Shown: positions 26,166 to 35,796, numbered from the stretch's first letter. The stretch: DNA of 64,000 bases from JABJOR01 sp965603075 (GCA_965603075.1 CBFDBO010000006.1:1-64000), one strand, 5' to 3'. Numbers and translations are program-made. Notes: a model not told the origin generated them from the letters alone.

Positions 26166-27737
26166 ATGTCCATTGTCTTGACCCCTGACTTTGAAAGCTT
26201 TCAAACAGCTTATGATGCTGGAACACCACAGGTTGTTTGGACACAGTTGGTGGCTGATCTGGAAACCCCGGTTTCGGCTATGCTTAAATTATCGCAAGGT
26301 CAGCCCAACAGTTTCTTATTGGAATCTGTTGAAGGGGGAGCGCTTCGGGGCCGGTATTCCTTTATTGGCTTGCGTCCTGATTTAATTTGGCGGTGTTTTG
26401 GTGATCAAGCCGAAATTAACCGTGACGTTCAATCGGGATCAACAACATATTCCCCCTGCCCTGTTTCTGAAAAATCTGGAACATTGGATAGCTTGCGTGC
26501 TCTGATGGCTGAAAGCCGTATTGACCTGCCCGCTGGGTTGCCCCCAATGGCGGCTGGGTTGGTTGGCTATATGGGGTATAACACTGTCCGTCTGGTTGAG
26601 AAAATTCCCAACACCAATCCTGATGTGTTGGGCGTTCCCGATGGTATTTTTGTGCGCCCAACCATAATGGCGGTTTTCGATAACATTCAAGATGCCATCA
26701 CGATTATTGCACCGTTGTGGTCCGGTAATAGCAGTGGCAACAACAATGGCGCTCCAACAGCGCGTGAAGCATACCAACAGGCCGAAGCGCGGATCGCCGA
26801 AGCCGTTAGGGACTTAGAGAAAAACGTTTCTCAATCCCAAAGTGCCGCCGCCCCGGGTGATTACATACCGGACGCGCCAGAACCCGTATCCAACACTGGT
26901 CGGGCGGGCTATCACGCCATGGTCGAGCGGGCCAAAGAATACATTCTTGCGGGTGATGTTTTTCAGGTGGTGCCGTCCCAACGGTTCAGCTTCCCCTTTG
27001 ATTTGGCGCCCTTCGCGCTTTATCGCTCGCTGCGTCGGTTGAACCCTTCACCTTTTTTGTTCTTCCTCGATTTCGGTGATTTTTCCATTGTCGGCTCCAG
27101 CCCTGAAATTTTGGTTCGTGTGCGTGAGGGTAAGGTCACCATTCGTCCCATCGCTGGCACACGGCCACGTGGGAAATCACCCGAAGAAGATATTGCGCTT
27201 AAAGAAGACTTGTTGAACGACCCCAAAGAGCTAGCAGAACATCTTATGTTGCTCGATTTAGGGCGTAATGATGTGGGCCGAGTTTCCGATATTGGTTCGG
27301 TTAAAGTAACGGCGCAAAACATCGTTGAGCTATATTCCCATGTCATGCACATCGTCTCCAACGTCGAAGGCGATTTGAACGAGAAGTATGACGCCGTCGA
27401 CGCGTTGCTTGCTGGTTTTCCCGCAGGAACGGTTTCGGGGGCCCCCAAAGTACGCGCCATGGAAATCATTGACGAACTGGAACCGGAACAACGCGGTATT
27501 TATTCTGGTTGTATTGGATATTTCGGGGCCAACGGCGAAATGGATACCTGTATTGCCCTGCGGACCGCCGTCATTAAAGACGAAGTCATGTACGTACAGG
27601 CCGGGGGTGGTGTGGTTGTTGATAGTGATCCGGAATACGAATACCAAGAAAGCTGTAACAAAGCCAAAGCCTTGATGCGGGCGGCGGAAGAAGCCATCCG
27701 GTACGCCTCGCCGAACTTACGCCGAAAACCGGAATAA
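26166..27737 (+). CDS. trpE: Anthranilate synthase component I
   Basis: TrpE makes anthranilate from chorismate with ammonia from TrpG. The 523-residue product has an N-terminal region with LLESVEGGALRGRYSFIGL (part of the tryptophan feedback site) and a C-terminal chorismate-binding domain with IRPIAGTRPRGKSPEED, LLDLGRNDVGRVS, FPAGTVSGAPKVRAMEIIDELE and YVQAGGGVVVDSDPEYEYQE. Here its partner trpG is not next to it: about 5.6 kb of other genes lie between. No leader peptide or attenuator was recognised before it. Confidence 0.96.
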   Translation: MSIVLTPDFESFQTAYDAGTPQVVWTQLVADLETPVSAMLKLSQGQPNSFLLESVEGGALRGRYSFIGLRPDLIWRCFGDQAEINRDVQSGSTTYSPCPVSEKSGTLDSLRALMAESRIDLPAGLPPMAAGLVGYMGYNTVRLVEKIPNTNPDVLGVPDGIFVRPTIMAVFDNIQDAITIIAPLWSGNSSGNNNGAPTAREAYQQAEARIAEAVRDLEKNVSQSQSAAAPGDYIPDAPEPVSNTGRAGYHAMVERAKEYILAGDVFQVVPSQRFSFPFDLAPFALYRSLRRLNPSPFLFFLDFGDFSIVGSSPEILVRVREGKVTIRPIAGTRPRGKSPEEDIALKEDLLNDPKELAEHLMLLDLGRNDVGRVSDIGSVKVTAQNIVELYSHVMHIVSNVEGDLNEKYDAVDALLAGFPAGTVSGAPKVRAMEIIDELEPEQRGIYSGCIGYFGANGEMDTCIALRTAVIKDEVMYVQAGGGVVVDSDPEYEYQESCNKAKALMRAAEEAIRYASPNLRRKPE

Positions 27738-27742
27738 ATTTT

Positions 27743-28954
27743 ATGCCAAAAAGTGAAATGCGCTCTGGAGAGTTCGTCGCCTTGGCTGCTCTGGTGATGT
27801 CACTGACGGCGCTTTCCATCGATGCCATGATGTCGGCCATGCCCATCATTGGTCAAGATGTCGGGGTCGTAAATTTAAACGATAATCAATTGATCCTCTC
27901 ATCGCTGTTTCTGGGGTTAGCCATTGGGCAACTCGTCTATGGCCCTATTTCCGACTCAACAGGCCGTAAACCACCGATTTATGCCGGCCTTTTAATTTTC
28001 GTTGTGGGGTGCTTGGTCTCAATTTACGCCACAAGTTTCGAAGTGATGCTGGTCGGACGGGTGTTGCAAGGTATCGGTGTGGCTGGTCCGCGAACGGTGA
28101 TTGTAGCCCTTATTCGTGATAAATACTCTGGCGCGGATATGGCACGGATTATGTCATTTATTATGGCAGTATTTATTATCGGTCCCGTGATTGCGCCAAC
28201 CCTAGGTCAAATCGTGCTGCTTGCCTTTAACTGGCAAATGATCTTTGTTTGTTTGGCGTTGATTGCTGTCATTACAATGCTTTGGTTTGGCTTGCGTCAG
28301 ATAGAGACATTACCGCCAAGCAAACGAACGACTTTGTCCTCTAAAAGGATCGTGTCCTCCATATTTGAGACGTGTACCAACAGAGAAGCGCTTGGCTACA
28401 CGGTAGCGGCGGGTCTGATTTTCAGTGTCTTTATTGCCTATCTTAGTACGGCCCAACAGATTTTTCAGGTCCATTTCGGTTTGGGGGAAATGTTCCCAAT
28501 CTATTTTGGATCATTAGCCCTGACCATTGGCGTAACATCAGTTTATAATGGCAAGATTGTAAAACGCTTAGGCATGCACTTGTTAATCAAGCGATCCTTA
28601 CAGCTTACCTTTTTGTTTTCAGCCATATTTCTTGTTGGCGATTTAATCAGCGATGACGGTCTACCATTTTGGTATTTTATGACTTGGGGATTATGCACTT
28701 TTTCGTGTATGGGATTTCTGTTTGGGAATGTTAATGCCCTTGCAATGGAACACGTTGGACATATTGCAGGAACGGCGGCCTCGGTGATCGGGTCGCTTAC
28801 CACGGTTATTTCGTTGACGATTGGTACCATCATCGGTCAGTACTATAACGACACGGTCTTCCCGCTTATTTGCGGCTTTATGGTCATGGCAATTGTGACG
28901 TTGGTGCTCACAAATTGGCTCGCCAAATATAAAACAAAACACGAAAGTCTCTAA
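27743..28954 (+). CDS. MFS transporter, Bcr/CflA type
   Basis: This 403-residue protein has twelve likely membrane helices and Bcr/CflA-type motifs: LSIDAMMSAMPIIGQDVGV in helix 1, LGLAIGQLVYGPISDSTGRKPP (the MFS signature loop, residues about 55-76) and GRVLQGIGVAGPRTVIVALIRD. Such proteins are proton-driven drug or small-molecule exporters. It starts 5 nt after trpE and may be translated with it, so a link to a tryptophan-pathway compound is conceivable but not shown. Its stop overlaps the stop of the opposing gene in CTAA. Confidence 0.9.
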   Translation: MPKSEMRSGEFVALAALVMSLTALSIDAMMSAMPIIGQDVGVVNLNDNQLILSSLFLGLAIGQLVYGPISDSTGRKPPIYAGLLIFVVGCLVSIYATSFEVMLVGRVLQGIGVAGPRTVIVALIRDKYSGADMARIMSFIMAVFIIGPVIAPTLGQIVLLAFNWQMIFVCLALIAVITMLWFGLRQIETLPPSKRTTLSSKRIVSSIFETCTNREALGYTVAAGLIFSVFIAYLSTAQQIFQVHFGLGEMFPIYFGSLALTIGVTSVYNGKIVKRLGMHLLIKRSLQLTFLFSAIFLVGDLISDDGLPFWYFMTWGLCTFSCMGFLFGNVNALAMEHVGHIAGTAASVIGSLTTVISLTIGTIIGQYYNDTVFPLICGFMVMAIVTLVLTNWLAKYKTKHESL

Positions 28955-30390
28955 TTATTTGTTTGGTTGGCGGGAGCTTGATGGGTTCTAATGACAATAG
29001 CGCTGAGCGGAGCAAGGACGATCCCTTTAGCTGCAAGCGTTGGAAGCCATTCTTTTAGAACTTCAATAGTGGCATCACGCGGATGACCGATGGCAATGGC
29101 TGAGCCATGGCGAAGAGCAAGTCTTTCAGTTTGAGCCAATTGTTTTCGGACGGTATCCGGGTCATCAATATGATCGAGGAACACGTTTCTTGACGCAAAG
29201 GTTACGCCTGTTTCTTGGGCTATTTCGGATGCCACAGAGCGCCCTGATGTTCGGGAATCAAGGAATATTAAGCCCCGGTCTCGGATTTCGTTTAAGACGA
29301 CGCGCATGCCGTCTTTGTACTGGGTGAATTTGCTGCCCATATGATTATTCACCCCAACAAAGCCGTCAAAACGGTCCAACCCCCAGCGTAATCGGCGCAG
29401 GATTTCATCATTATCTATGGTGGTGGTTAAAACATTGGGCCCCGGATCTATACTTGGATTTCCTGGTTGCATGGGAACATGCAACATCAATTCATGCCCT
29501 GCATTGCGCGCGTTTGTGGATTGCCCCCCAATATCACTGGCGTAGGTCATATACGACAAGGTTAAGGGGCCGGGTAAAGCGGTGGCCAGTCGAGAGCGAC
29601 GTTGATCCACACCCATATCATCAAGGACAATGGCAATCATCGGTGCGTTTTTTGGAATAACAAAGGGTAAAGCGAATTGTTGCCATTTTTCAGTCCTGTA
29701 GGTGGTTACGTCTTGTTTCGGATCAAGTGAGGCAATCTCTACAACAGGCTCTGGTTCTGGCGTACTCTCTACAATTTCAGTTTCTGGAGTGTTGAAGTCT
29801 TCGTAGACCTCTAGTGGCACCACTTCTTCCGGTATGACAACGCGAACAGTGCCTGTTGGGGATACTTGTGTTATTTTTGAAATATTGGAAATACCCGTGG
29901 CGATGACATTAGTACTGACACTAACGGGTGATTGGTCAAAGATATCCTCGGGAAGTTGTTCTTCATAGGCGCGATTGGTAAACCCCGATGCTTCTTCAAA
30001 GGGATCGGGGAATAAAGTCTTGCCCCCCCTTAAATCAACCACGGTTTCGGGCGTTTCTTGTTGTAGGTACCATGCCTTTTTAAGTTCTGGTGTTGAAGGC
30101 GCAGATACGTTTGCTTTTTTATCTTCTATGCGCGACTGGGCATTAATGAGCAAGATGACGCTAAAGCCGATTGAGATGACGACAAGACCAGATAAAAGCA
30201 GCACCAAACGGTTACGCCACCACCGGGGAACGATGATGCCGCCAAAATAGCGTTGCTCGGGGTGTGGTTCCAAACGTGGATTCTCAATAACAGTATCATT
30301 TTCAGATACTGAATTCACATCAGAGTCTATGTTAGAGTCTACGTTAGAATCTATGTCAGAGTTTATGATTGTGTCGTCCCGGGATGCCAA
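28951..30390 (-). CDS. Divergent polysaccharide deacetylase family protein (YibQ-like)
   Basis: The product of about 479 residues has an acidic, repeat-containing N-terminus, one membrane segment (LVLLLSGLVVISIGFSVILL, about 62-82), a disordered linker and a C-terminal domain of the divergent polysaccharide deacetylase family (MIAIVLDDMGVDQRRSRLA, LTLSYMTYASD, GHELMLHVPMQP, GVNNHMGSKFT, FLDSRTSGRS, AIGHPRDATIEVL). The histidines and aspartates of the fold are there. Known members are near cell-wall genes and their substrate is uncertain. No ATG is available; TTG at 30390 follows GGAAAG by 7 nt and is preferred to TTG at 30405. Confidence 0.85.
   Translation of the reverse strand: MASRDDTIINSDIDSNVDSNIDSDVNSVSENDTVIENPRLEPHPEQRYFGGIIVPRWWRNRLVLLLSGLVVISIGFSVILLINAQSRIEDKKANVSAPSTPELKKAWYLQQETPETVVDLRGGKTLFPDPFEEASGFTNRAYEEQLPEDIFDQSPVSVSTNVIATGISNISKITQVSPTGTVRVVIPEEVVPLEVYEDFNTPETEIVESTPEPEPVVEIASLDPKQDVTTYRTEKWQQFALPFVIPKNAPMIAIVLDDMGVDQRRSRLATALPGPLTLSYMTYASDIGGQSTNARNAGHELMLHVPMQPGNPSIDPGPNVLTTTIDNDEILRRLRWGLDRFDGFVGVNNHMGSKFTQYKDGMRVVLNEIRDRGLIFLDSRTSGRSVASEIAQETGVTFASRNVFLDHIDDPDTVRKQLAQTERLALRHGSAIAIGHPRDATIEVLKEWLPTLAAKGIVLAPLSAIVIRTHQAPANQTNN
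30320..30367. repeat. 12-bp tandem repeat in the deacetylase N-terminus
   Basis: Four 12-bp units related to TCAGAGTCTATG (30320-30331, 30332-30343, 30344-30355, 30356-30367) with a few substitutions encode a repeating aspartate, asparagine and serine pattern before the membrane segment. It is in frame and probably tolerated as disordered sequence. Confidence 0.8.
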
Positions 30391-30456
30391 GAGCCATCTT
30401 TCCAATTACAATAATATAGCCGAATTAATGCCGCATTAATACAGTATACGGATCGA

Positions 30457-30846
30457 CTAAACTATAGCCATAGCATTAATAATTGGACAATCTGGTCGAT
30501 CATCGCCATGACATTTATTGGTCAGATCAATCAACGTATCGCGGACTTGTTTTAATTCGGAAATACGACCCTCGATCTGTTCAATATGGTTCAGGGCAAG
30601 CGCCTTTACATCCGCACTTGCTCGATGTTGATCGCGCCACAGCGATACCAGATTTTCGGTGTCGCTTATGGAAAACCCAAGGTTTCGTGATCGGCTTATA
30701 AACAATAAGATCGATACATCGCTATCGGTGTAATCTCGATAACCGTTTGTTTGCCGACGCGCCGGGGAAACCAGCCCGATGTCTTCGTAATACCGGATTG
30801 TTTTTGATGGCACGCCGGATAACTTAGAAGCTTGACCAATATTCAT
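30457..30846 (-). CDS. cueR: Copper-responsive MerR-family regulator CueR
   Basis: CueR senses monovalent copper and activates copper-defence promoters. The 129-residue product has the MerR helix-turn-helix (MNIGQASKLSGVPSKTIRYYEDIGLV), a long dimerisation helix, and the metal loop C112-x7-C120 in KCHGDDRPDCPII, the same numbering as in E. coli CueR. The frame is open upstream, but the ATG at 30846 overlaps the copA stop (ATGA) and begins the conserved domain. It is the second gene of a copA-cueR operon and likely acts on the operator before copA. Confidence 0.93.
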   Translation of the reverse strand: MNIGQASKLSGVPSKTIRYYEDIGLVSPARRQTNGYRDYTDSDVSILLFISRSRNLGFSISDTENLVSLWRDQHRASADVKALALNHIEQIEGRISELKQVRDTLIDLTNKCHGDDRPDCPIINAMAIV

Positions 30847-33080
30847 GATAGCGTCCCTGTTTTTGTTGTTTTGGGACGCCAACGTTTTAAAAACAATGAA
30901 TTGGTAACAACAGAAACGCTGCTGAGCGCCATTGCAGCCCCAGCGATGACAGGGCTAAGCAGACCCATGGCAGCCATGGGTAGGGCGATGAGGTTGTAGA
31001 TAAAAGCCCAGAACAGGTTGTGATGGATTTTGCTATAGGTCGCCTTAGAGATGGCGATGGCATCAAGCACCCGTTGCGGGGCGGCATGCATTAAGGTGAT
31101 GGCGGCCGTATCAATGGCTATATCCGACCCTGACCCCATAGCGATACCAATATCAGCCGCCGCCAGAGCCGGCGCGTCATTGATACCATCACCAACCATG
31201 GCAACGATCTGGCCTTCGTCCTGTAAGCGTTTGATCTCACCCGCTTTGTTTTCAGGAAGAACCCCAGAAATAGCAATTTCGATGCCCAAACGTGCCGCGA
31301 CATCAGCAACCACCGCATCATTATCACCACTGAGCAGCGTTGGTGTGATCGAAGCTGATTTTAACTGATGAACCGCAGCAATAGCATCATCCCGCAATTG
31401 ATCGGAAAGATGAATAACACCGAGAACTTTGGCATTTGCCCCATCCCCTATCCAAACCATGGTGCTGGGTGGAATATCATTCGGGGTGTCGAGGGTGAAA
31501 TCATGTCCATCAATGCCATTTTCTTCCAGATATAGACGACTTCCAATAAAGACCGCCTTGCCATCTATTTGTGCGCTAACCCCTTTGCCGGGTGCATTAG
31601 CGGCATCTTTGGTTTCAAGTAACCCGATGTTATTTTCGATCGTATGGGCGGTGATTGCTTTCGCTAACGGGTGGGTGCTGCCTTGTTGAATGGAAGCCGC
31701 GTAGGAAAGCAGAGTGGCTTGGTCAATATTTGGCGCACTTTGGGTGTGAATAACGGCCGGCTCGCCCGTTGTGAGGGTGCCTGTCTTATCAAAGACAACG
31801 GCGGTAATGGCATGAGCGCGTTCGAGGGCGCTTAATTCTTTGATAAGAATGCCATGTTTTGCGGCAACCCCCGTACCAACAGTGATGGCCGTTGGTGTGG
31901 CAAGCCCCAACGCACAAGGACAAGCGACCACGAGTACACTAATGGCATTAATCAAAGAAGGGGCGACATCCAGTCCAGCAATCTGCCAACCCATAAATGT
32001 CAGTACGGCAAACCCTAGAACGGCTGGCACAAAGACAGCTGAAATTTTATCGACGGTTCGTTGAATGGGCGCTTTGGTCGACTGGGCTTTATCAACGGCG
32101 GTAATAATCCGCGATAGGGTTGTATCATCCCCCACGGCCGTGGTGCGAATGCTCAACAGTCCATCAGTGCTTGTAATGCCACCCGTGACCGGATCGCCCG
32201 GTCCATAAGTGACAGGCACGCTCTCACCGCTCATCATGGAGGTGTCAAAAGCGGCTGTGCCATCAATAATGATGCCATCAGCGGGGACACGCTCACCGGG
32301 GCGAACTTCAAACAGATCACCCGTTGCAAGTTGTGCAATGGGAATTTCAATGATGGTGGTACCGCGCTTAACCCGAACGGTTTCCGGGCGGAGCTTTAAT
32401 AACCCCCTTAAGGCCGCCGTTGCGGATCGTTTAGCGCGAGTTTCCATCCATTTACCGAGCAATACCAAAGTGATAACGCTGCTTGATGCCTCGAAATACA
32501 GGCCATCAATGCCATTTAATAGATTATACAGACTTAAACCAAAGGCAGATAAGGTGCCTGTTACAACCAATAAGTCCATATTGCCGCTCAGGCTGCGGGC
32601 GGCGTACCAGGCGGGACGGTAAAACCGTTTACCCGATACAAATTGCACCAAGAATGCCAGCGCCAGTTGTTGGCGGCCACCTATAAAATCCTCGTGTCCA
32701 AACATCATCCAAACCATCTGCGCAATCATCGGTGTGGTCAGTACGATAGCCAATGTAAGGGTCAATAAGTCTTTGTATGATTTTTCCTCGAATTCTTCAT
32801 CTTTGATACCGCCTTTTAGCTCCGATGTATTTAAAGAGGCACCAAAACCAATATTTTCAATGGCCTTAACCATCGTCTCAACCTTAAAGTCATCGGCGCT
32901 AATAAAAACCCGTGCCTGTTCGGTGGTCAGATTAACATCACCATCGATAACCCCCGGTGTGGCTCGGATCGTCTTTTCAACTCGGCCTGAGCATCCCGAA
33001 CAGGTCATGCCGGAAATGGTGAACTCTAAAGCGCTCTGCGGGATGGGGGGTGGCGTGGAAGTTTGCTGAACAGATGTCAT
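30843..33080 (-). CDS. copA: Copper-exporting P1B-type ATPase
   Basis: CopA pumps Cu(I) out of the cytosol. The 745-residue product has one N-terminal heavy-metal domain (GMTCSGCSGRVE, C27 and C30), eight expected membrane helices, the TGE actuator-loop motif (MMSGESVPV), the CPC transport motif in VVACPCALGLATP (about 388), the phosphorylation motif DKTGTLTTGE (about 428), an HP motif and GDGINDAPALA. A CueR-type operator lies just upstream. It overlaps cueR by 4 nt. It is distinct from CcoI at 43129, which serves oxidase assembly. Confidence 0.96.
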   Translation of the reverse strand: MTSVQQTSTPPPIPQSALEFTISGMTCSGCSGRVEKTIRATPGVIDGDVNLTTEQARVFISADDFKVETMVKAIENIGFGASLNTSELKGGIKDEEFEEKSYKDLLTLTLAIVLTTPMIAQMVWMMFGHEDFIGGRQQLALAFLVQFVSGKRFYRPAWYAARSLSGNMDLLVVTGTLSAFGLSLYNLLNGIDGLYFEASSSVITLVLLGKWMETRAKRSATAALRGLLKLRPETVRVKRGTTIIEIPIAQLATGDLFEVRPGERVPADGIIIDGTAAFDTSMMSGESVPVTYGPGDPVTGGITSTDGLLSIRTTAVGDDTTLSRIITAVDKAQSTKAPIQRTVDKISAVFVPAVLGFAVLTFMGWQIAGLDVAPSLINAISVLVVACPCALGLATPTAITVGTGVAAKHGILIKELSALERAHAITAVVFDKTGTLTTGEPAVIHTQSAPNIDQATLLSYAASIQQGSTHPLAKAITAHTIENNIGLLETKDAANAPGKGVSAQIDGKAVFIGSRLYLEENGIDGHDFTLDTPNDIPPSTMVWIGDGANAKVLGVIHLSDQLRDDAIAAVHQLKSASITPTLLSGDNDAVVADVAARLGIEIAISGVLPENKAGEIKRLQDEGQIVAMVGDGINDAPALAAADIGIAMGSGSDIAIDTAAITLMHAAPQRVLDAIAISKATYSKIHHNLFWAFIYNLIALPMAAMGLLSPVIAGAAMALSSVSVVTNSLFLKRWRPKTTKTGTLS

Positions 33081-33096
33081 TGTAATGGCCCTTATT

Positions 33097-33125
33097 ATAT
33101 TAAACCTTCCAGTTTACTGGAATGT
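33097..33125 (-). promoter_or_regulatory. CueR operator and promoter of copA-cueR
   Basis: The dyad TTCCAGTTTACTGGAA, inside a wider ACC...TGT frame at 33104-33125, matches MerR/CueR-type operators. Aligned to the E. coli copA promoter it gives a -35 element TAAACA and a -10 element TAATAT (33097-33102, minus strand) 20 nt apart, the long spacing typical of CueR-activated promoters. The copA ATG is only 17 nt after the -10 element, so the leader must be very short. Confidence 0.82.
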
Positions 33126-33336
33126 TTAATATATGCCTCTTACGGTTCGAATGCAATGGTTTATACGCGGGTTTTTGCACGGGCTTTTGTGCGTTTTATT
33201 CATTAAACACCTTGGTTCTGAAAACTTGACGCTTTAATCACCATAGGTATGTGTGTTATTTAAATCTTAGCGGATGGTTTTAAACGGGGCCCATTGTCCC
33301 ATTTAAAACATTAAATTAACACTTTAAGTGATTGAT

Positions 33337-33930
33337 ATGATTTTATTAATTGATAATTACGATAGTTTTACTTACAACCTGCTGCATTACCTCGGCGAGG
33401 TGGGCGAAACCGTTGAAGTGCGTCGTAATGACAAGGTGAGCGTTGATGAGGTTTTGGCACTGTCCCCAGACGGCATCGTCATATCCCCCGGCCCTTGTGA
33501 CCCTGATCAAGCGGGTATCTGTTTAGAACTTGTAGAGCGGGTTTCAGGTCACATTCCGTTATTGGGGGTATGTTTAGGCCATCAATCGATCGGTCAGGCT
33601 TTTGGCGGCCGAATTGTTCGCGCGCCAGCCTGTATGCACGGCAAGGTCAGCACCATCACCAATACTGGCAAAGGTCTCTTTAAGGGATTACCCGAAAGTT
33701 TCAATGCGACACGGTATCATTCTTTGACCATAGACCCGGGTAGTATGCCTGATTGCCTTGAAGTAACAGCCCGTAGTGAAGATGGTGTCATTCAAGGCGT
33801 ACAACACAAGGAATTACCTGTTTACGGCGTTCAATTCCATCCTGAGAGCATAATGTCAGAACACGGCCATGATATGCTCCGAAATTTTGTCGAAATGACA
33901 AAACCAATTAATACGGGAAAAGCAGCATGA
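33337..33930 (+). CDS. trpG: Anthranilate synthase component II (glutamine amidotransferase)
   Basis: TrpG releases ammonia from glutamine for TrpE, and homologs may also serve p-aminobenzoate synthesis. The product of 197 residues starts MILLIDNYDSFTYNL, has the nucleophile in LLGVCLGHQSIGQAFGG (C79) and the histidine/glutamate pair in VQFHPESIMS. A GTG three codons upstream is open, but the ATG at 33337 matches the family start and has TAAG 8 nt before it. Its stop overlaps the trpD start (ATGA). About 250 nt of copA-trpG spacer precede it, with only a weak TTGACG-like promoter candidate. Confidence 0.95.
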   Translation: MILLIDNYDSFTYNLLHYLGEVGETVEVRRNDKVSVDEVLALSPDGIVISPGPCDPDQAGICLELVERVSGHIPLLGVCLGHQSIGQAFGGRIVRAPACMHGKVSTITNTGKGLFKGLPESFNATRYHSLTIDPGSMPDCLEVTARSEDGVIQGVQHKELPVYGVQFHPESIMSEHGHDMLRNFVEMTKPINTGKAA

Positions 33931-34955
33931 GTGAAGCCGACTATAACAACATGAAAACGTTTCTCGGTATTGTTGCTGATGGAACCAGTCTCACTCAGTC
34001 TCAGGCATCATCGGCCTTTGAGATTATCATGTCTGGCGATGCCACACCGACCCAAATTGGGGCCTTGTTAATGGCCCTGCGGGTGCGCGGCGTAACGGTC
34101 GAAGAAATTACCGGGGTGGTCAGCATTTTACGGTCAAAAATGACCAAAATAACCGCTCCCGATGGTGCCATTGATATTGTTGGCACCGGTGGTAGTGGAT
34201 TGAAAACGTTCAATGTTTCCACCGCAGCAGCCTATGTTGTTGCTGGTTGCGGTGTGACGGTTGCCAAACATGGAAATAAAGCTCAATCATCCATATCCGG
34301 TACGGCAGACGCACAAGCGTGTCTTGGGGTTAATCTGGACGCTGATTTTTCAGTTATTGAAAAATGTATCCGTGAAGCGGGCATCGGGTTTTTATTTGCC
34401 ATGCGTCATCATGCAGCCATGCGGCATGTGGGACCATCACGCGCTGAAATAGGTACACGAACCGTCTTTAATCTAGCGGGCCCCCTTTCCAACCCGGCTG
34501 GGGTTAGACGACAATTTACTGGGTCCTACGCGGCGCAATGGGTCGAGCCTATGGCCCAAGTGCTTAAAAAACTGGGATCAGAGAAAGCGTGGATTGTGCA
34601 TGGAATGGACGGCATGGATGAGTTGACCACAACGGGTACGTCGTTGGTTGCCGAATTAAAAGATGGTGAAGTGTCATGTTTCGAACTCTCACCGGAAGAT
34701 GCAGGTCTACCAATAGCAAAACCGGAGGATTTAAAGGGTGGAGATCCGCAATACAACGCGGCCGCCATTCGGGACCTTTTGGCTGGCGGAAAGAGCGCTT
34801 TTCGTGACATCGTGTTATTTAATGCGTCCGGCGCGCTGATTGTTGCGGACAAAGCATCGACACTTAAAGAAGGTGTAGAAATGGCAGAGCATTCCATCGA
34901 TAGCGGTGCCGCAGCGCGCATTCTTGAAAAGCTAATTGCCATTACTAATGAATAA
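33927..34955 (+). CDS. trpD: Anthranilate phosphoribosyltransferase
   Basis: TrpD transfers the phosphoribosyl group of PRPP to anthranilate. The 342-residue product has the two-domain family layout: an N-terminal helical bundle, then VGTGGSGLKTFNVSTAAAYV (PRPP loop), KHGNKAQSSISGTAD (anthranilate and PRPP contacts), FNLAGPLSNPA and GMDGMDELTTTG (metal site). The first loop reads GTGGSG where GTGGDG or GTGGDA is usual, so one acidic residue is missing. It overlaps trpG by 4 nt and precedes trpC by 38 nt. Confidence 0.95.
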   Translation: MSEADYNNMKTFLGIVADGTSLTQSQASSAFEIIMSGDATPTQIGALLMALRVRGVTVEEITGVVSILRSKMTKITAPDGAIDIVGTGGSGLKTFNVSTAAAYVVAGCGVTVAKHGNKAQSSISGTADAQACLGVNLDADFSVIEKCIREAGIGFLFAMRHHAAMRHVGPSRAEIGTRTVFNLAGPLSNPAGVRRQFTGSYAAQWVEPMAQVLKKLGSEKAWIVHGMDGMDELTTTGTSLVAELKDGEVSCFELSPEDAGLPIAKPEDLKGGDPQYNAAAIRDLLAGGKSAFRDIVLFNASGALIVADKASTLKEGVEMAEHSIDSGAAARILEKLIAITNE

Positions 34956-34993
34956 TCACGCGATTAATAACAACAATAATAAATAAGGTAATC

Positions 34994-35785
34994 ATGTCTG
35001 ACGTTCTTGCTGAAATTTGTAAGGTCAAAAGTGACCTTGTCGCTCAAAACCGCCTGCAAACCCCTATATCAGAGTTATTTATTAAGGCCAAAGAAGCCTC
35101 ACCAACCCGTGGGTTTATTCGAGCGCTGCAAAGGGCGCTGCATGAAGGCCGGTACGGTTTAATCGCCGAAGTTAAAAAGGCTTCACCTTCCAAGGGGTTA
35201 ATTCGTAAAGACTTTGATCCAAAAACCCTTGCGGAAGCTTACGCCCGTGGTGGTGCGAGCTGTATTTCAGTCCTGACCGATGAGCCATACTTTCAAGGCA
35301 AAAATGATTATCTGATTGAAGCCCGCGCCGCGGTTGACTTACCTGTTTTGCGTAAAGACTTCATGGTTGATCCTTATCAGATCGTGGAATCACGGGCCTT
35401 AGGGGCTGATTGTATTTTATTGATTATGGCGGCCCTCAGCGATGGGCAAGCTTACGAGCTTGAAGCTGCAGCGGTAGAGAATGGTTTGGACGTGCTGATC
35501 GAGGTCCATAACCAAGAAGAACTCGATCGGGCTTTAAATTTAGAATCATCTTTGATCGGTGTAAACAATCGTAATTTGAAAACCCTGAACGTTGATATTG
35601 CGACGTCGGAAGAATTGCTCATAAATTTCCCTGAAGATCGTATCGCCGTCAGCGAAAGCGGTCTTAATACGCCCGCTGATCTTGCGCGTATGGATCAAGC
35701 TGGCGCACAATGTTTTCTCGTCGGAGAATCCCTAATGCGTCAAGATGATGTCGAAAACGCAACCCGTACATTACTTGCAAAATAG
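34994..35785 (+). CDS. trpC: Indole-3-glycerol phosphate synthase
   Basis: TrpC closes the indole ring in tryptophan synthesis. The 263-residue TIM barrel shows LIAEVKKASPSKGLIRKDFDP (catalytic lysine and glutamate), SVLTDEPYFQG, PVLRKDFMVDPYQ (second catalytic lysine), DCILLIMAAL, LIEVHNQEELDRAL, GVNNRNLKTLNVD and AVSESGLNTPADL. It is the monofunctional form, not fused to TrpF. It lies between trpD and moaC in the standard order of the class. Confidence 0.97.
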   Translation: MSDVLAEICKVKSDLVAQNRLQTPISELFIKAKEASPTRGFIRALQRALHEGRYGLIAEVKKASPSKGLIRKDFDPKTLAEAYARGGASCISVLTDEPYFQGKNDYLIEARAAVDLPVLRKDFMVDPYQIVESRALGADCILLIMAALSDGQAYELEAAAVENGLDVLIEVHNQEELDRALNLESSLIGVNNRNLKTLNVDIATSEELLINFPEDRIAVSESGLNTPADLARMDQAGAQCFLVGESLMRQDDVENATRTLLAK

Positions 35786-35796
35786 GAAGACCGAAC

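Noticed and set aside
27020..27469. 149-codon minus ORF inside trpE
   Set aside because: Composition is of a shadow frame and no motif is present.
33126..33336. Leader peptide or attenuator before trpG
   Set aside because: No short ORF with tryptophan codons and no convincing pair of alternative stems was seen; only a weak TTGACG promoter-like match.
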